Below, in pieces: positions 34,303 through 44,623 of a stretch of 64,000 nucleotides of DNA. Origin of the DNA: Dactylis glomerata (taxonomy: Eukaryota > Streptophyta > Magnoliopsida > Poales > Poaceae); the NCBI GenBank assembly GCA_007115705.1, contig QXEO01001123.1, positions 186,001-250,000 of the forward strand. The letters run 5' to 3'. Below the pieces are notes generated by a model, which worked only from the letters and a program-made list of their open reading frames with translations, was not told the DNA's origin and ran no database searches. Position 1 is the stretch's first letter. Each line of letters starts with the position of its first letter. Made by a program: the position numbers and the translations under genes.

Positions 34303-35425
34303 AAATATATATACCTATGCACTACGGAATATGGTGGGATCACGCGTAATCCGTCAAGCGGTATACAAAGCTCTTACAAGTTCTTACTCAACAGGAGGAA
34401 GGTGATATGCAACCAGCAAAGAACAGCGACTCCCAAAATTGCACAAGCGATTACCAGGTGTCGATACAAAGCACGTGCAGAAATATGTGGAGCTGTAGGA
34501 AGGCTTATATGGTAGCAAAAATACAGCAAATGTCAAAACAGCAATGCAATGTTGAAAGAATGCTCAACCACGGTACTGTGCTGGTCCTAGGCTATACCAA
34601 GCTAGAGACGCGAGCCGAGAACACTAAGGAAGTCACGGCGCGGCCCCACAAGCAGAAAGGAACAGCTCCCAAGCAAAATATAAGTGAAGATCTGCAGGAA
34701 TTGTCAGGTCTGAAACTTCGGAGGGCAAAAACTCAGCCTTCCCGGCCTTTTTTGGGAGTTCTGGGTGTCGCACAACGACGTAGTTGTTGTGGTCACGTAG
34801 ATCTTTTCGCTACGAACATTTTGAGTACTCGCACGTCGAAAACGGAGTTCGTATGCAAAAGTTATGACCAGTTAAAATTTGCTGTCGAAAACCGTCAAAA
34901 AACTGACGGAACTGTCAAAATTCAGACTGAATTCGGAATGCACTAGTAGGAACGGGTCAACCCGACTTGGATGCGGAGTTGACTTTTTTTTTTTTTTTTT
35001 TTTTTTTTTTGCTCTTCTTCCTCCTCTTGACTGGCGACCGAAACCTAACTCACGGACTCTGAAAAAGGTACGGATGAAATTGGGAAGAACGAACAAGAAC
35101 TTATGTGAAGGCGGTGGCGGAAGTATATGGCGTGGTGGTGGAAGGATATGGCGGAGCAGTGGTGCAAGCGTGCGGCGGCGGCGGGACTAAGGTGAATCGA
35201 ACTCGAAACTCTAAAGGAACAGACACTAAGACCAGCAACTCGACACGCGGATGCAGACACAAATTCAACGATGCAAACTGAAAAGACAATGCAAAGGCTC
35301 GGATGGTTTATGGGACGAGATGATCTAACCCTAACTGTATTTTTTGGCTTTTTCGTGGTTTATAGGTATGAACACTGATGCAATCTAAACTACGAAAACA
35401 GTAAATCTCACCGAGCAACCTGAAA
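34303..35425 (-). other. 5' untranslated leader of CRM-like element
   Basis: About 1.1 kb between the PBS and gag in element orientation. It contains a run of about 27 A on the minus strand (poly-T at 34984-35010 on plus). No ORF of note. Confidence 0.6.
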
Positions 35426-35435
35426 TCTGATACCA
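35426..35435 (-). promoter_or_regulatory. Primer-binding site of CRM-like element (tRNA-iMet)
   Basis: TGGTATCAGA on the minus strand, complementary to the 3' end of initiator tRNA-Met, located two bases inside the 5' LTR. Confidence 0.85.
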
Positions 35436-35437
35436 CT

Positions 35438-36362
35438 TGATAGGGCAAAGGTGTCCGATCTTTCGATGAGATCTTGATACGTCGATTTGGTGGGTGGAGT
35501 TTGTGCTTGACGATCCGACTACACGTGCGAAGCTCGTGCGCCAATGCAATCGCTAGGACAATCTCCGGGAGTTACTGATCTTGCGGGTGCACGATCAGCC
35601 TGACCGGCGAGGGTCTTAATTCCTACCTGAAATCGAGAACAAGTAAGAACTAATACAGCAATCAAGATATTGCGGATGAAAGATGTATGCTTTATTCAAA
35701 AGGTGGGATTCCGAATAGGCGGTCTTCTTCTGGGCGATTGGCCTCAAAAGTCGAGCTCGTAGTTGCAGCAAGGGCTAACTTTTAGTCTAATCAAAATCCG
35801 AGTTCTAATGACGGCTACGGGGGTATTTGAGGAGGAAAAGGTAGGGGTGCGACCAGCCATGGGTTGGGTGGTCGAACGGACCCCTAACAGGCCTTTTCTC
35901 CTCAAATTCGGACTCCTAAAAGTGGCTGTCTTATTTGCTGCGAAATTTACATGGGCCTGGCCCAAAAATAGAAGTGACGCAGCACCATATGTATTTATGG
36001 ACGAAATTATGAAGTAGCTCTTTGTATATTTCGTCCAAGTCTTCATCCTTCATTATGGTGGCTTCAAAGTTCTGAAATCTCCACTCGTGGCGTCTTCTTC
36101 AATCCTCAAACGCATGCTGCCATCTCCATGCACGATCATGCTCCAATGCTTGTCCCTCTCATCCATGCTAGGTCCATCATTCCTAAGAGTAACAAACATA
36201 TCTGATTTAGGCAGCATCATATTCTCATGTATGTGAGAAAGAGTTCCAAGAAACGAAAGTACCTGATAGTTAAGTTGCTTGGCACGAGCTCGAGTGATGG
36301 GTCCTTGTATGTGTTCCGCTGTAGGTACAGCGGGTGTATCAATAGATGGGATGTCCTCATCA
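35438..36362 (-). mobile_element. 5' LTR of CRM-like element
   Basis: 925 bp, TGATGAGG...CTATCA in element orientation, followed after two bases by the tRNA-iMet primer-binding site. The GAACC duplication lies just outside at 36363-36367. Confidence 0.93.
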
Positions 36363-36564
36363 GAACCGCCGGCGGCGCTTCGGGAAATCGATCGCCTTCA
36401 CACCGCCGGCGCCCTCTATGTCTTCTCATCTCCCTCTCTCTACAATATATAGTCACTAGTATTTTCATCTTAAGCACAAACATTCTCATCCTAATCTTCT
36501 TCTTCCCCAAAACACATCTCTCCCACGCACATCACCACCGTCGGCGCCCTCTCTCTCCCTCTCA

Positions 36565-37296
36565 ATGGCGGAGCAATTTCTACGTCGATCTCGGCTATAC
36601 TACGTCGTCATTGAAGAGATGAACTTCACCATCACGGAGACTCTCCGTGCATCAAGGGTGGAGAAGTGGATCCGCGCTGTCAAGCGACGGTTCCTCGACG
36701 CCGCACCGATCAAGTGTGTGGGCTTGGACTGTGAGTTCACCACTCACGAGGTCCCTCAGCGTGTCGCCGTCCTTCAACTCTCGGTGGCGTCCGAGATATT
36801 GATCTTCCAGATATGTTGCGCCAATCGCGTGCCGCAACTGCTCAAGGAATTCTTGAAGGACACCACCATCAAATTCTATGGTGCGGCTATTGTCAATGAT
36901 CTGCGCATGTTGAGGACATACGGAATTGTTATTCCGTCTGCGTACGATCTTCAAAAGATTGTCCCAAACCCCACCAACAAACTAACGCTGAGTCTCTATG
37001 ATTTGGCCAATGCTACTATTGGGACACATCTTGAGAACAAGAAGAGGGACAAGAAGAAGGACAAGAAGAAGAAGGACAAGAAGAAGTACAAGAAGAAGGG
37101 AGAAGAAGAAGAAGAAGAAGAAGAAGAAGAAGAAGAAAAAGAACTAATATTTGGTTGGGAAAAAGTTCCATTGAGCTTCAACAAATTGTTATATGTCGCT
37201 TTAGACGCTCGCCTAGGCTTTGAGATTGCTAGGAGCTACTGGAAGCTAAAAGGCTACAATAGCCATGTTGATCGTCTTAACCTTAATGTTTATTAG
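36565..37296 (+). CDS. DEDDy-type 3'-5' exonuclease domain protein (WRN/RNase D-like), carried by a CACTA element
   Basis: An intact 243-residue ORF whose start (ctcaATGGcg) follows a CT-rich leader. It matches the 3'-5' exonuclease fold of the WRN/RNase D group: motif I VGLDCEF supplies D55 and E57, motif II IVNDLRML supplies D112, and motif III YVALDARLGFEIA supplies Y210 and D214 (Y-x3-D). All four metal ligands and the tyrosine are present, so activity is possible. Between motifs II and III lies a Lys-rich then Glu-rich tract (~158-192), which should be a disordered loop insertion. No helicase, KH or signal sequence is seen. It fills most of the ~2.1-kb CACTA element, suggesting a captured host gene still under constraint. 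Plant relatives are small single-domain exonucleases; the substrate is unknown. Confidence 0.8.
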   Translation: MAEQFLRRSRLYYVVIEEMNFTITETLRASRVEKWIRAVKRRFLDAAPIKCVGLDCEFTTHEVPQRVAVLQLSVASEILIFQICCANRVPQLLKEFLKDTTIKFYGAAIVNDLRMLRTYGIVIPSAYDLQKIVPNPTNKLTLSLYDLANATIGTHLENKKRDKKKDKKKKDKKKYKKKGEEEEEEEEEEEEKELIFGWEKVPLSFNKLLYVALDARLGFEIARSYWKLKGYNSHVDRLNLNVY

Positions 37297-37299
37297 GTG

Positions 37300-37884
37300 G
37301 ATGATCATAGATGTGGTTGTGTGAGTCTTATTGTTATTCTATTGGATGAGTATAATGTTTGGAAAAATGTACTCCCTTTGTTTCGGTTAACAAAGTCTAT
37401 TAATTTTCGAATTTGTGATTTTTCAAGTATTTTGGCTTTTTTGAATAATTTAATTATTAAAAATCAATAATTAAATTATGCATAAAGATTATTTGAAATT
37501 CATTGGTGCTTATTATACTTAATCATTGTTGCTTATTTTGTAAATTTATTTGGAATTTAAAAAAGTAATATTATATATTACCAAAGTGTATAGATTAATA
37601 GAATTGGTAGCATACCATTATCAAGAAGTCGCGAGTGCAGTCTTGGAAGCTAGTAGGGAAGGAATGGGGAACTTAAGCGTGCTAAGGGTGGAGCAGTGTG
37701 AGGATGGGTGACCGACCGGGAAGTGAGGACCACAAGTACTTGTAATTTGATATGAGATATGGAGTGAGAGCCATAAGTATCTAATTTGATATGAGAATAG
37801 AGATGATTAGATAATAGAGAAATAAAGAAAATAAAGAAAACATAAAAATTCTGAAACAGAAAATACAAATTTTATTCCGAATGG
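37300..37884. other. CACTA interior, 3' of the exonuclease gene
   Basis: AT-rich sequence after the stop codon. It includes a Stowaway-like half arm ('actccctttgtttcggttaa', 37372 onward). No second ORF. Confidence 0.45.
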
Positions 37885-38050
37885 ACCTTTAGTCCCGGTC
37901 CGTGTTACGAACCGGGACCAAAGATCCTCCCGCCGCAGCACATGCCCCGGGCCACGTGGAGGCCCATTGGTCCCGGTTCGTAAGCAACCGGGACTAAAGG
38001 CTCTAGCCTTTAGTCCCACTTTGTTAGTCCCGGTTGCTACAACCGAGACT
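37885..38050. repeat. Right subterminal repeats of the CACTA element
   Basis: Copies of tttagtcccggt / accgggactaaag in both orientations, mirroring the left end. Confidence 0.7.
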
Positions 38051-38098
38051 AATGAGCTTTACAAATCGGGATTGAAGGCCTTTTTTCCACCAGTGAAA

Positions 38099-39228
38099 AT
38101 TAGTCAGTCAAACCAGTGATCAAACCCACAAAATATTTCAGTGATGATTGCCAAGCCCATGTTATAAAACAGGAAAGCTGCATACTTACTGACTGTATAG
38201 AACCTTTAAGTGCAGCATACAATGTACTCTAACCTAATACCTCATACAGAAATTAAGCAAACAAATGTCACAAATGAGTGTAAATCAAGGAGGCGGTAAA
38301 ATTAAGACGAGTTGGTATATAGATATTCAAAAAATCCTATCCCATAAGAAAATTCGACCAGAAACCATAAATAGAAGTAGCAACATTAAGATCTATTAAC
38401 GTATGCAGAAGTTTTGCTAAGATATAATGAGAATATATAACTACATTTTTGACAAGGATAAGTTCTCGATAATAATCTTGCTAAGTAAATGGGAAATAAG
38501 AATTAAATTCGAATAAAAAGAGAAATATCATTTTACATATCTCGACAGTATTAGGAAATATCACATCAATATCATCATTATAAATCTTACGGCAGCTGTA
38601 TCTTCACTTAAGGATTGTAATGTCAATAATCAGTAACTTGTAAATTCCACTTAGAATAATTGAAGATCCTAGACCCATGAAGTTTCTTGTTACTATCAGA
38701 TTATTACGTGTTTCTTGGTAGTGTCAATGAGAACAATTTGTCTTGTTCTCTGCTCCTATCCTGTTGACTGTGAAAAGTATCGAGATAGGATCCCTGTAAC
38801 AGCAGGTTCTATCTTTTATTCATGAAACCAGAAAATACAATCCATAATAAAACAGTAACATGTAAGTGCACACTTTTGGTATTTCGAATTAGCAGTCAAA
38901 AGGTCATAAGCCTAACACTACACTGAGTAGTGGCTGCATGAATTCAGTAACAGTCACCATTTTTATGAGTTTAGAAACATGCAAGACAAGTACATTGCGC
39001 ACAGGTCAAAACCTTGTTGGCTGCAAATATATGGCCCTTCAAAGCTAAGCTACCTCCAAATATTAATCCAAAAGAACTGCAATTCATCATAACAATGTGA
39101 TTTAGGAGACTGGACTTTTCATGGAGTAGCACTACTATGAGACTTGACTAAGAATTTTTTTCCTATGTCAATCCACTTGCTGATTACCTTTGGTGTACTA
39201 CTTAAAACCAATACATGTATTCAACACA
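38099..39228. other. Intergenic, nothing recognised
   Basis: About 1.1 kb of AT-rich DNA between the CACTA element and a Helitron. It should be contiguous with 27080-28225 before the CACTA inserted. No gene or repeat boundary found. Confidence 0.4.
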
Positions 39229-40890
39229 TCTATTTCTATTATTATATACTAAAAGCATAATACGGGATTTTAAAATAGAGACACCACGTTAAACCACATC
39301 ATCCTAATTATTTGGATAGTTGGTTTTAATTTTTACGGTCAAGATTTAACCAACAAATATATGTTAGGTTACACGCTTGACACAAAAAGTTTATCAGTCA
39401 CCTAACCGGTTTGATACAACTTACATTGAGACATGAACTGTTGGGTGTGGTCTCGGGCGTTTAATACGTTAGGATACGGCCGGAGTTCACGTCCAGTAAA
39501 AAACATCGTGTATTCTACCTGTACTTATAAAAAGAAAAAACCAGCCAGAGTCCTTTGTAGACACGGAGGTATCTTCTCAAAATTAGAAAAACGTTTGTGG
39601 AAGGCCTATCCAATAGTAGAGGTAATTAATAGATGGATTTAACGTGGGGAATCAAAGAATACGTCTAGGACTAAGTGAATTAGGACATGCTTGCGGGAGT
39701 TGCATGCAAGTAGAGAAAAATTCTACTACTTGGAATACAAACATAAAATAGATATAGATATGCAAGAAATTATTTGATAAACATTTCACTCAACAAATCA
39801 GTACATATTCTTACAAGATATTTTTGGAATTTCAACGTGTCGAAAATAAAATATTGTACAAATTTCAATGTTAATAAAAAAATTAGATTAGTATTATTAT
39901 TAAAGACACAGTATGAGGCTAAGATAGTTGTACTAGCTAAGTTTTTCAAAAGTCCAAACTCATAGAAAATATTAGGCTATATGTTTCGATACTCTCCCTT
40001 GCGTTTAGGCTAGAAACACGGGAAGACGGAAGTCGTGTGATCGATGAAAGGCCATAACTACTGGAGTATACCCGGGTCTTGAACTTAAAACCTCAAGACT
40101 CTGATACCATATTATATTGATATACTAGCTATATTTTCCAAATGTACAAAGTGATGGAATGGGCTAGGTTATACATATTCGGCTGGATAGGGGATAATAG
40201 GGACAGACTTATATTAGATATTTAAAATATTTTGTACATTACAAAATAGATGACGTCTACAAAAATCATAGTCAAACTTCTCTAACATTGATTGCCAATA
40301 ATACTTAGCAATCTATCTGGAAGAAAAAAATAAAATATGATTGTTTGAAAACATTCTTTCCTTTTCTATTTATATTTACTTGGTTCATATAAAAAAGTCA
40401 AATTTTCATTATGAGAACATCACACATTTCCTAAAGAGGAAAATAAATGAGAGGAATAAAAATTAGGACAATGCAATAGAGGATATGTTGCTTTGGTCTC
40501 AATTCATAAAAAACATTAGACTATTAATTCATTTGAATATCACCTAAACATCAGCTAGATGTTTCCCTGCGTACTTTCATTGCTATTTCAACCAAAATAT
40601 ATAGAAGGACATTGGTAACTATAGATTTATATTACCCACATATGTGATATTTTATTTGATGTAATATTTTGGTTGTGATATATTATAGCCATATATTATT
40701 TCTTATCACATAAAATATGATATCCGTAAAACATTATTTTCATTAATTAGACCCTTTCGACATGCCAAAGAGGCCATATATTATTTCTTATCACATAAAA
40801 TATGATATCCGTAAAACATAATTTTCATTAATTAGACCTTTTCAACATGCCAAAGAGTTGCCCTCGCATTTGCGAGGGCCAACTTGCTAG
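39229..40890 (+). mobile_element. Non-autonomous Helitron
   Basis: 1662 bp starting TCTATTTCTATTATTATATA after an A and ending with the hairpin gccctcgcatttgcgagggc, seven bases, then CTAG before a T. Start (tatatactaaaagca-aatacggg) and end match the minus-strand copy in NLR intron 2. No Rep/helicase. Interior AT-rich, with an 85-bp tandem duplication just before the hairpin. The exact 5' base (39229 or 39235) is uncertain; 39229 satisfies the A|T rule. Confidence 0.75.
40688..40857. repeat. 85-bp tandem duplication near the Helitron 3' end
   Basis: 'gccatatattatttcttatc...catgccaaagag' occurs twice in a row (40688-40772 and 40773-40857) with only a few differences. The second copy abuts the terminal hairpin. 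Confidence 0.85.
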
Positions 40891-41464
40891 TTAGCATAAA
40901 AGCCTCAATCTGCTTAAACATATTTAGTGGGTTCAATATTTTCTGGGATACTTTATTTTTCTAACATAAAATGTTGAAGAACATGTCTCGTTTAAACATT
41001 AGCAAGTTCAGTGTTTCACGAGCATTCTACCTTGTATTATTGAGTTTATTATTACTCTTACCTTTGGCATCATGTTGTTTTGATGTAAGAAGAACATCAG
41101 AGCACTGTTCCCAAAAGGTGCAATGCCAACCTGCAATAGGAAGACCATTATTTAAGCTCTATGTACAGAAAACAACATTGTGACTGAATCAAAGCTTCTA
41201 TGAAATTGAACGCTGATGTATTTTGGCTAGACATCATCTCCAGATGTTAGGCCAGCATCAGTACAAAGGCAGGCATAATAAAACTGCAGCAGCAAAGTAG
41301 TAGATACAATATGACCGTATTTTTATCTTAATCTCTCCGTCACTTCCTTACTCAATCTCTCTCGTGCACTCTCTTCCACCCACACAGAAATAAGGTAGAG
41401 TAGCAGCAGATTCCAAAATAAGGCAGCAGCAGAGCACGATTTCCTTACCCCGGCCGACAATCCC
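40891..41464. other. Intergenic with 5'UTR-like end
   Basis: AT-rich, then a CT-rich stretch (about 41330-41400, 'ctctccgtcacttccttactc') that looks like a plant 5' leader in front of the ORF at 41465. Confidence 0.35.
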
Positions 41465-41758
41465 ATGGCTGCCTCCTCTAGGCTAGCGCCACCCCGGCAC
41501 CTCCTTCACCTAGGCGTCCACCTCCACGGCAGTGCCGGCCCAGCTAGCGCCACCCCTTCCTCCTCCTCCACCTCAAGCGGCTTCGCCAAATACTGCGGCC
41601 TCCTCGGCATCAAGACCACCTGGCACTCCCCTGCATCGGTGCATCCCAACGGCCAGCAGCTGGCTGTGCACTGCTACGCGGCGCGGGGGGGGGGGGGGGG
41701 GGGGGGGGGGCGCTCCGGCCTGACACGACGACCGCCATGGGGGCGCGTTATGGTCTAA
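41465..41758 (+). pseudogene. Possible first-exon fragment with transit-peptide-like N-terminus
   Basis: The ATG has a good context (cccATGGCTGCC) and follows a leader-like region. The first ~75 residues are Ser/Ala/Pro-rich with few acidic residues, as in plastid transit peptides. The frame then enters a run of roughly 25 G (about 41686-41710) coding only glycine and loses any protein character. The likeliest reading is a truncated host gene fragment. I do not recognise the family. Confidence 0.35.
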
Positions 41759-42373
41759 GACCTCAAGCTCGCCGACGGGGAAGGCGGCAGGAGGACCTAT
41801 AGTAGGCGAGGCCATGGGAGCTTTTGGCGGCTACCCGACGCGCCCGCCGCTCTGGTGTGGGCGTGTGCCTCGCCGGTCTTGAGTTCCCTGCAGTGGTTTC
41901 GGTGGCAGCAACTCGGTCCGGTGACGAGCTGAGGTGACAAAGGCGAGAGGGAGAGGTGGGCGACAAGGTCAGGACGAGGGCGACTCGGTCTGGTAAATAG
42001 TTAACATTGATTGACATAATAATCGCCGAGAAAAAATTCTGGGATTGATTGACATGATTACTGCAGAGAAAAACTTCCATAATTCATTGACGTGATTATT
42101 GCTTTTGAAAACTTCCGTGAATGGAGCAAAGTAATAACTGATTTGAAGACACGATATTGGTGAGCAAATCGATGATATTGTGAGGGGGTAATTTTGGAAC
42201 TCAAATGATGTATAGCAAAAGTGCCTTCACCAACTCAAAACCAATAGTAAAAGATTTGTACTAAATTATCGACACAATTTTAGATCGGAGAGAGTAGTCA
42301 TTTTTCTTAAAGGGCACTACTAGCGTCCCCGGATCAAATTTACCGATCTCTCGTTGGGCCATATCTTGTAGCC
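41759..42373. other. Intergenic with Stowaway remnant
   Basis: 42255-42300 ('tttgtactaaattatcgaca ... gatcggagagagta') matches one arm of the 11184-11277 Stowaway type and appears truncated. Otherwise nothing recognised. Confidence 0.45.
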
Positions 42374-42376
42374 TTA

Positions 42377-44620
42377 GAGCATCTCCAACCGTCCCCCTGA
42401 CTCGGCCCCCGGACGCCTTTTTTTACATCCGGACGGCGATATTCGGCCCAGCCGCGCCCCCGGTTCCTCGTTTTCGCCCGGATTTGGGGTTTCATCCATC
42501 CGGCGAGCCCAGGCCATCCCCGGCTTTCCGAGGCGCGCTCGGGGACTCCGGACGAAACAAAAATGCGCGAAACGGTGAGCGGGCCCGCGGTGTCGGCGAG
42601 AGAAAGGGTAGTTCCCCGCCATTAATTTCGCTTCCCTCCAAAATGCGCCGCATATACCCATTTTCCCCGCTGAAATCCCCCCCAGTTGCAGCCCCTCCTC
42701 TTCTCTTCCACCACCATGCCGCCGAAAAGGATCGCCGACGACGGCGCGCCGAAGGCGAGGAAGCCGCGGGCCCCCAAAGAGAGGCCGCCGGGCATGACAA
42801 ACGCGGCGTGGGCGGCGGACGTGGCACGCCGGGAGACCAAAACTCGCGGTAGGGCGGACAGGGAGAAGAAGCTCGCGACGAAGAGGGCGGCGGCGGCGGC
42901 GGATGAGCAGGCGAGGCTGGTCTCCATGGCCATGGAACAGCCGCGCGTTGGCCAATTCCCCGCCGGTTCACGGCCAATCCAAGGTACGATCGGCTCCCCT
43001 TCCACCTACTCGCCGGCGGCGTCGTCGCCCATGTTCCACGAGACCTACGTCCCCGCCATGTTGAGGTTCACCCCGTCGCTGCCGGAGTACGACGCTGCGA
43101 TGCACGAGGGCATCTCGCCTGCCCTGCGCCAAGGGCCGCTCTCCTACGGGATGCCGCCGCCGAACGATGGTGTGATGCACGACATGATCACGTCGGGCTC
43201 CATGGCCGCCGCGGTGAACCCGGGTTTCTTCACACAAGAGGAGGCAAGGGCGACGGAAGCCATCGAGGCGGCGTCGTGTGGTGGCGACGACGGGATCGGA
43301 GATGCCACACAAGACGTCGACGAAGAAGAAGAGGAGCACGCCCAGGTCGATGAGGAGGACGAGCAGCCTGAGCCGACATCGACGGCGAAGGGGCGGAAGA
43401 AAAGGAAGAAGACCTCGCCGATGACCGAGCCACGGGTCAAATGGACGGGCAAAGAAGAGGAGTGCCTCGCCGAATTTTGGAAGACCGTTTCCATGAACGG
43501 CATCACCGGCGCCAATCAAAACTTTGACACATATTGGCAGCGGGTCAAGACGGCGTTCGACGAGCGCAAACTCGTCGATCCTTACTTCAACAAGACGGTG
43601 ATGGTCCGCGGCGAGAAGGCCATGGCCACGCATTGGGGGATCATGCAGGCGGCGTGCAACAAGTGGCACGGCATACAAGAGGAGATTGCCGATCGTCCGA
43701 TTAGCGGCGCCAATTTCGAGACCAAGGTATGCTTACTCGCTTTTCTCCGTCGACATTGGATCGCCGATTTGTGATGATGCCGGCTTCTCAGTGCAGATGC
43801 GGCGGGCGTTCGACATGTACGGCGACGACTCCGACGGCCAGCAGTTCAAGTACCTCAACGTCTTTGCCCGCATCGAGGACTGCGAGAAGTGGGCGGAAGT
43901 ACGTCGGACCCTCTCCAAGAACAAGGACAAGCAGTACAACCCCGATGCTCCCGCCGCTGCCGCGTCGGCAGGCCGCCCCGAGTTCGGCCATAAGAAGCTG
44001 AAAGAAATGAAGAAGTCGGGGGCTCCAGCCGACAGATTGCAGGCGTCTTTCGAGAAATGCTGGGACGACGCGAGGGCGCACAATGCCGGGAGAGACACCA
44101 AGTACGACGCACGCTGGAAACAGATGCTCGCCAACCAGGGCACCCAGATTGCCTTGCTCCAGACAACATCCGCGGCGAAGAAGAGGAACACCGACCTGGC
44201 ATTCCTGATCGGCGGCAATGACACTGCGATGGACGAGGAGACGAGGGCTTGGTACGACGCTCATCGCCAAGCCATCCTCCACCCTCCGTCGACTGCGTCG
44301 TCCCCCCTTTCAACGACGTCCACTCCGGCGGATGAAACTACGCCACCCGAGGCGGAGGCGGCGCAGGAAGGCACCGTCGACGAGCCTGTTCTAGTCTAGT
44401 CTAGTTTTATGTTTCGATCGCCGAATTGTGGCTGATCCGATCGCCGAACTTTGTGCGATGCTTTCGTGTAGCGGGCGGGAAGACGCTATTTTGAAACTAT
44501 ATCCGCGAACGCCGGGGTGACGACTGGAAAAAATCTCCCACCCACGCCCGTTTTACGTCCAATCCGGGCGAAAATATCGCCGGATTTCGGCCCGGGGGCC
44601 TCAAACGGCTGGAGATGCTC
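42377..44620. mobile_element. PIF/Harbinger-type element with Myb-like gene only (TSD TTA)
   Basis: 2244 bp. Ends gagcatctccaaccgt and, reverse-complemented, gagcatctccagccgt. TTA flanks both sides (42374-42376 and 44621-44623). The interior is GC-rich and holds one two-exon gene (42716-44399) resembling the Myb/SANT partner protein of PIF/Harbinger elements. No DDE transposase is present. The terminal regions repeat CCGGA/TCCGG-rich motifs. Confidence 0.8.
42716..44399 (+). CDS. Myb/SANT-like (trihelix, NAM-associated type) protein of a PIF/Harbinger element
   Basis: Exons 42716-43726 and 43797-44399 flank a 70-bp phase-0 GT-AG intron (accaag|gtatgc, gtgcag|ATGCGG) and encode 537 residues. 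The ATG lies in ccaccATGc. The N-terminus is basic (MPPKRIADDG, Lys/Arg/Ala-rich), then a Pro/Met/Gly-rich region, an acidic stretch (~195-220) and a KGRKKRKK nuclear-localisation-like block. Next is a Myb/SANT-like domain (~239-330: VKWTGKEEECLAEFW, TYWQRVKTAFDER, MATHWGIMQAACNKW). Exon 2 carries an alpha-helical C-terminal domain (WAEVRRTLSKNK, DARWKQMLANQG, ending AWYDAHRQAIL). In PIF/Pong elements this protein aids transposase in the nucleus. Similar genes are often annotated as Myb-like or glutathione S-transferase T3-like. Confidence 0.78.
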
Positions 44621-44623
44621 TTA

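Larger units (their letters stand above)
28590..36362 (-). mobile_element. Full-length CRM-like Ty3/Gypsy retrotransposon (TSD GAACC)
   Basis: 7773 bp on the minus strand. LTRs of 925 bp lie at 35438-36362 (5') and 28590-29514 (3'), with ends TGATGAGG...CTATCA. A 5-bp GAACC duplication flanks it (28585-28589 and 36363-36367). The PBS TGGTATCAGA (35426-35435, minus) matches initiator tRNA-Met. A polypurine tract aagaaggggagca directly precedes the 3' LTR. Gag, protease, RT, RNase H and integrase lie in one frame, broken once in integrase. RT signatures and the ORF running into the 3' LTR resemble the CRM lineage. I saw no difference between the LTRs. It is inserted in a CACTA element. Confidence 0.93.
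28226..38095. mobile_element. Non-autonomous CACTA transposon carrying an exonuclease-like gene (TSD AAA)
   Basis: The left end cactagtagaaaaaagggct and the reverse complement of the right end, cactggtggaaaaaaggcct, are CACTA terminal inverted repeats. AAA flanks both sides (28223-28225 and 38096-38098), the 3-bp duplication expected. Both ends carry inverted subterminal copies of the ttagtcccggtt / accgggactaaag motif (28280-28490 and 37885-38050). Removing the nested CRM-like element leaves about 2.1 kb, mostly one intact ORF (36565-37296). No transposase is present. I infer gene capture by a CACTA element. Confidence 0.82.

Noticed and set aside
33746..34405. 219-aa plus-strand ORF rich in Ser/Arg/Ala
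   Set aside because: It lies opposite the gag region of the CRM-like polyprotein, whose domain content on the minus strand is unmistakable.
36997..37184. Splitting the exonuclease ORF into two genes at the Lys/Glu tract
   Set aside because: The frame is continuous and motif III with the catalytic Tyr and Asp follows in the same frame, so it is one protein with an insertion.
42968..43678. 236-aa minus-strand ORF in the Harbinger element
   Set aside because: Antisense shadow of the Myb-like gene, full of Arg/Leu runs typical of GC-rich reverse frames.
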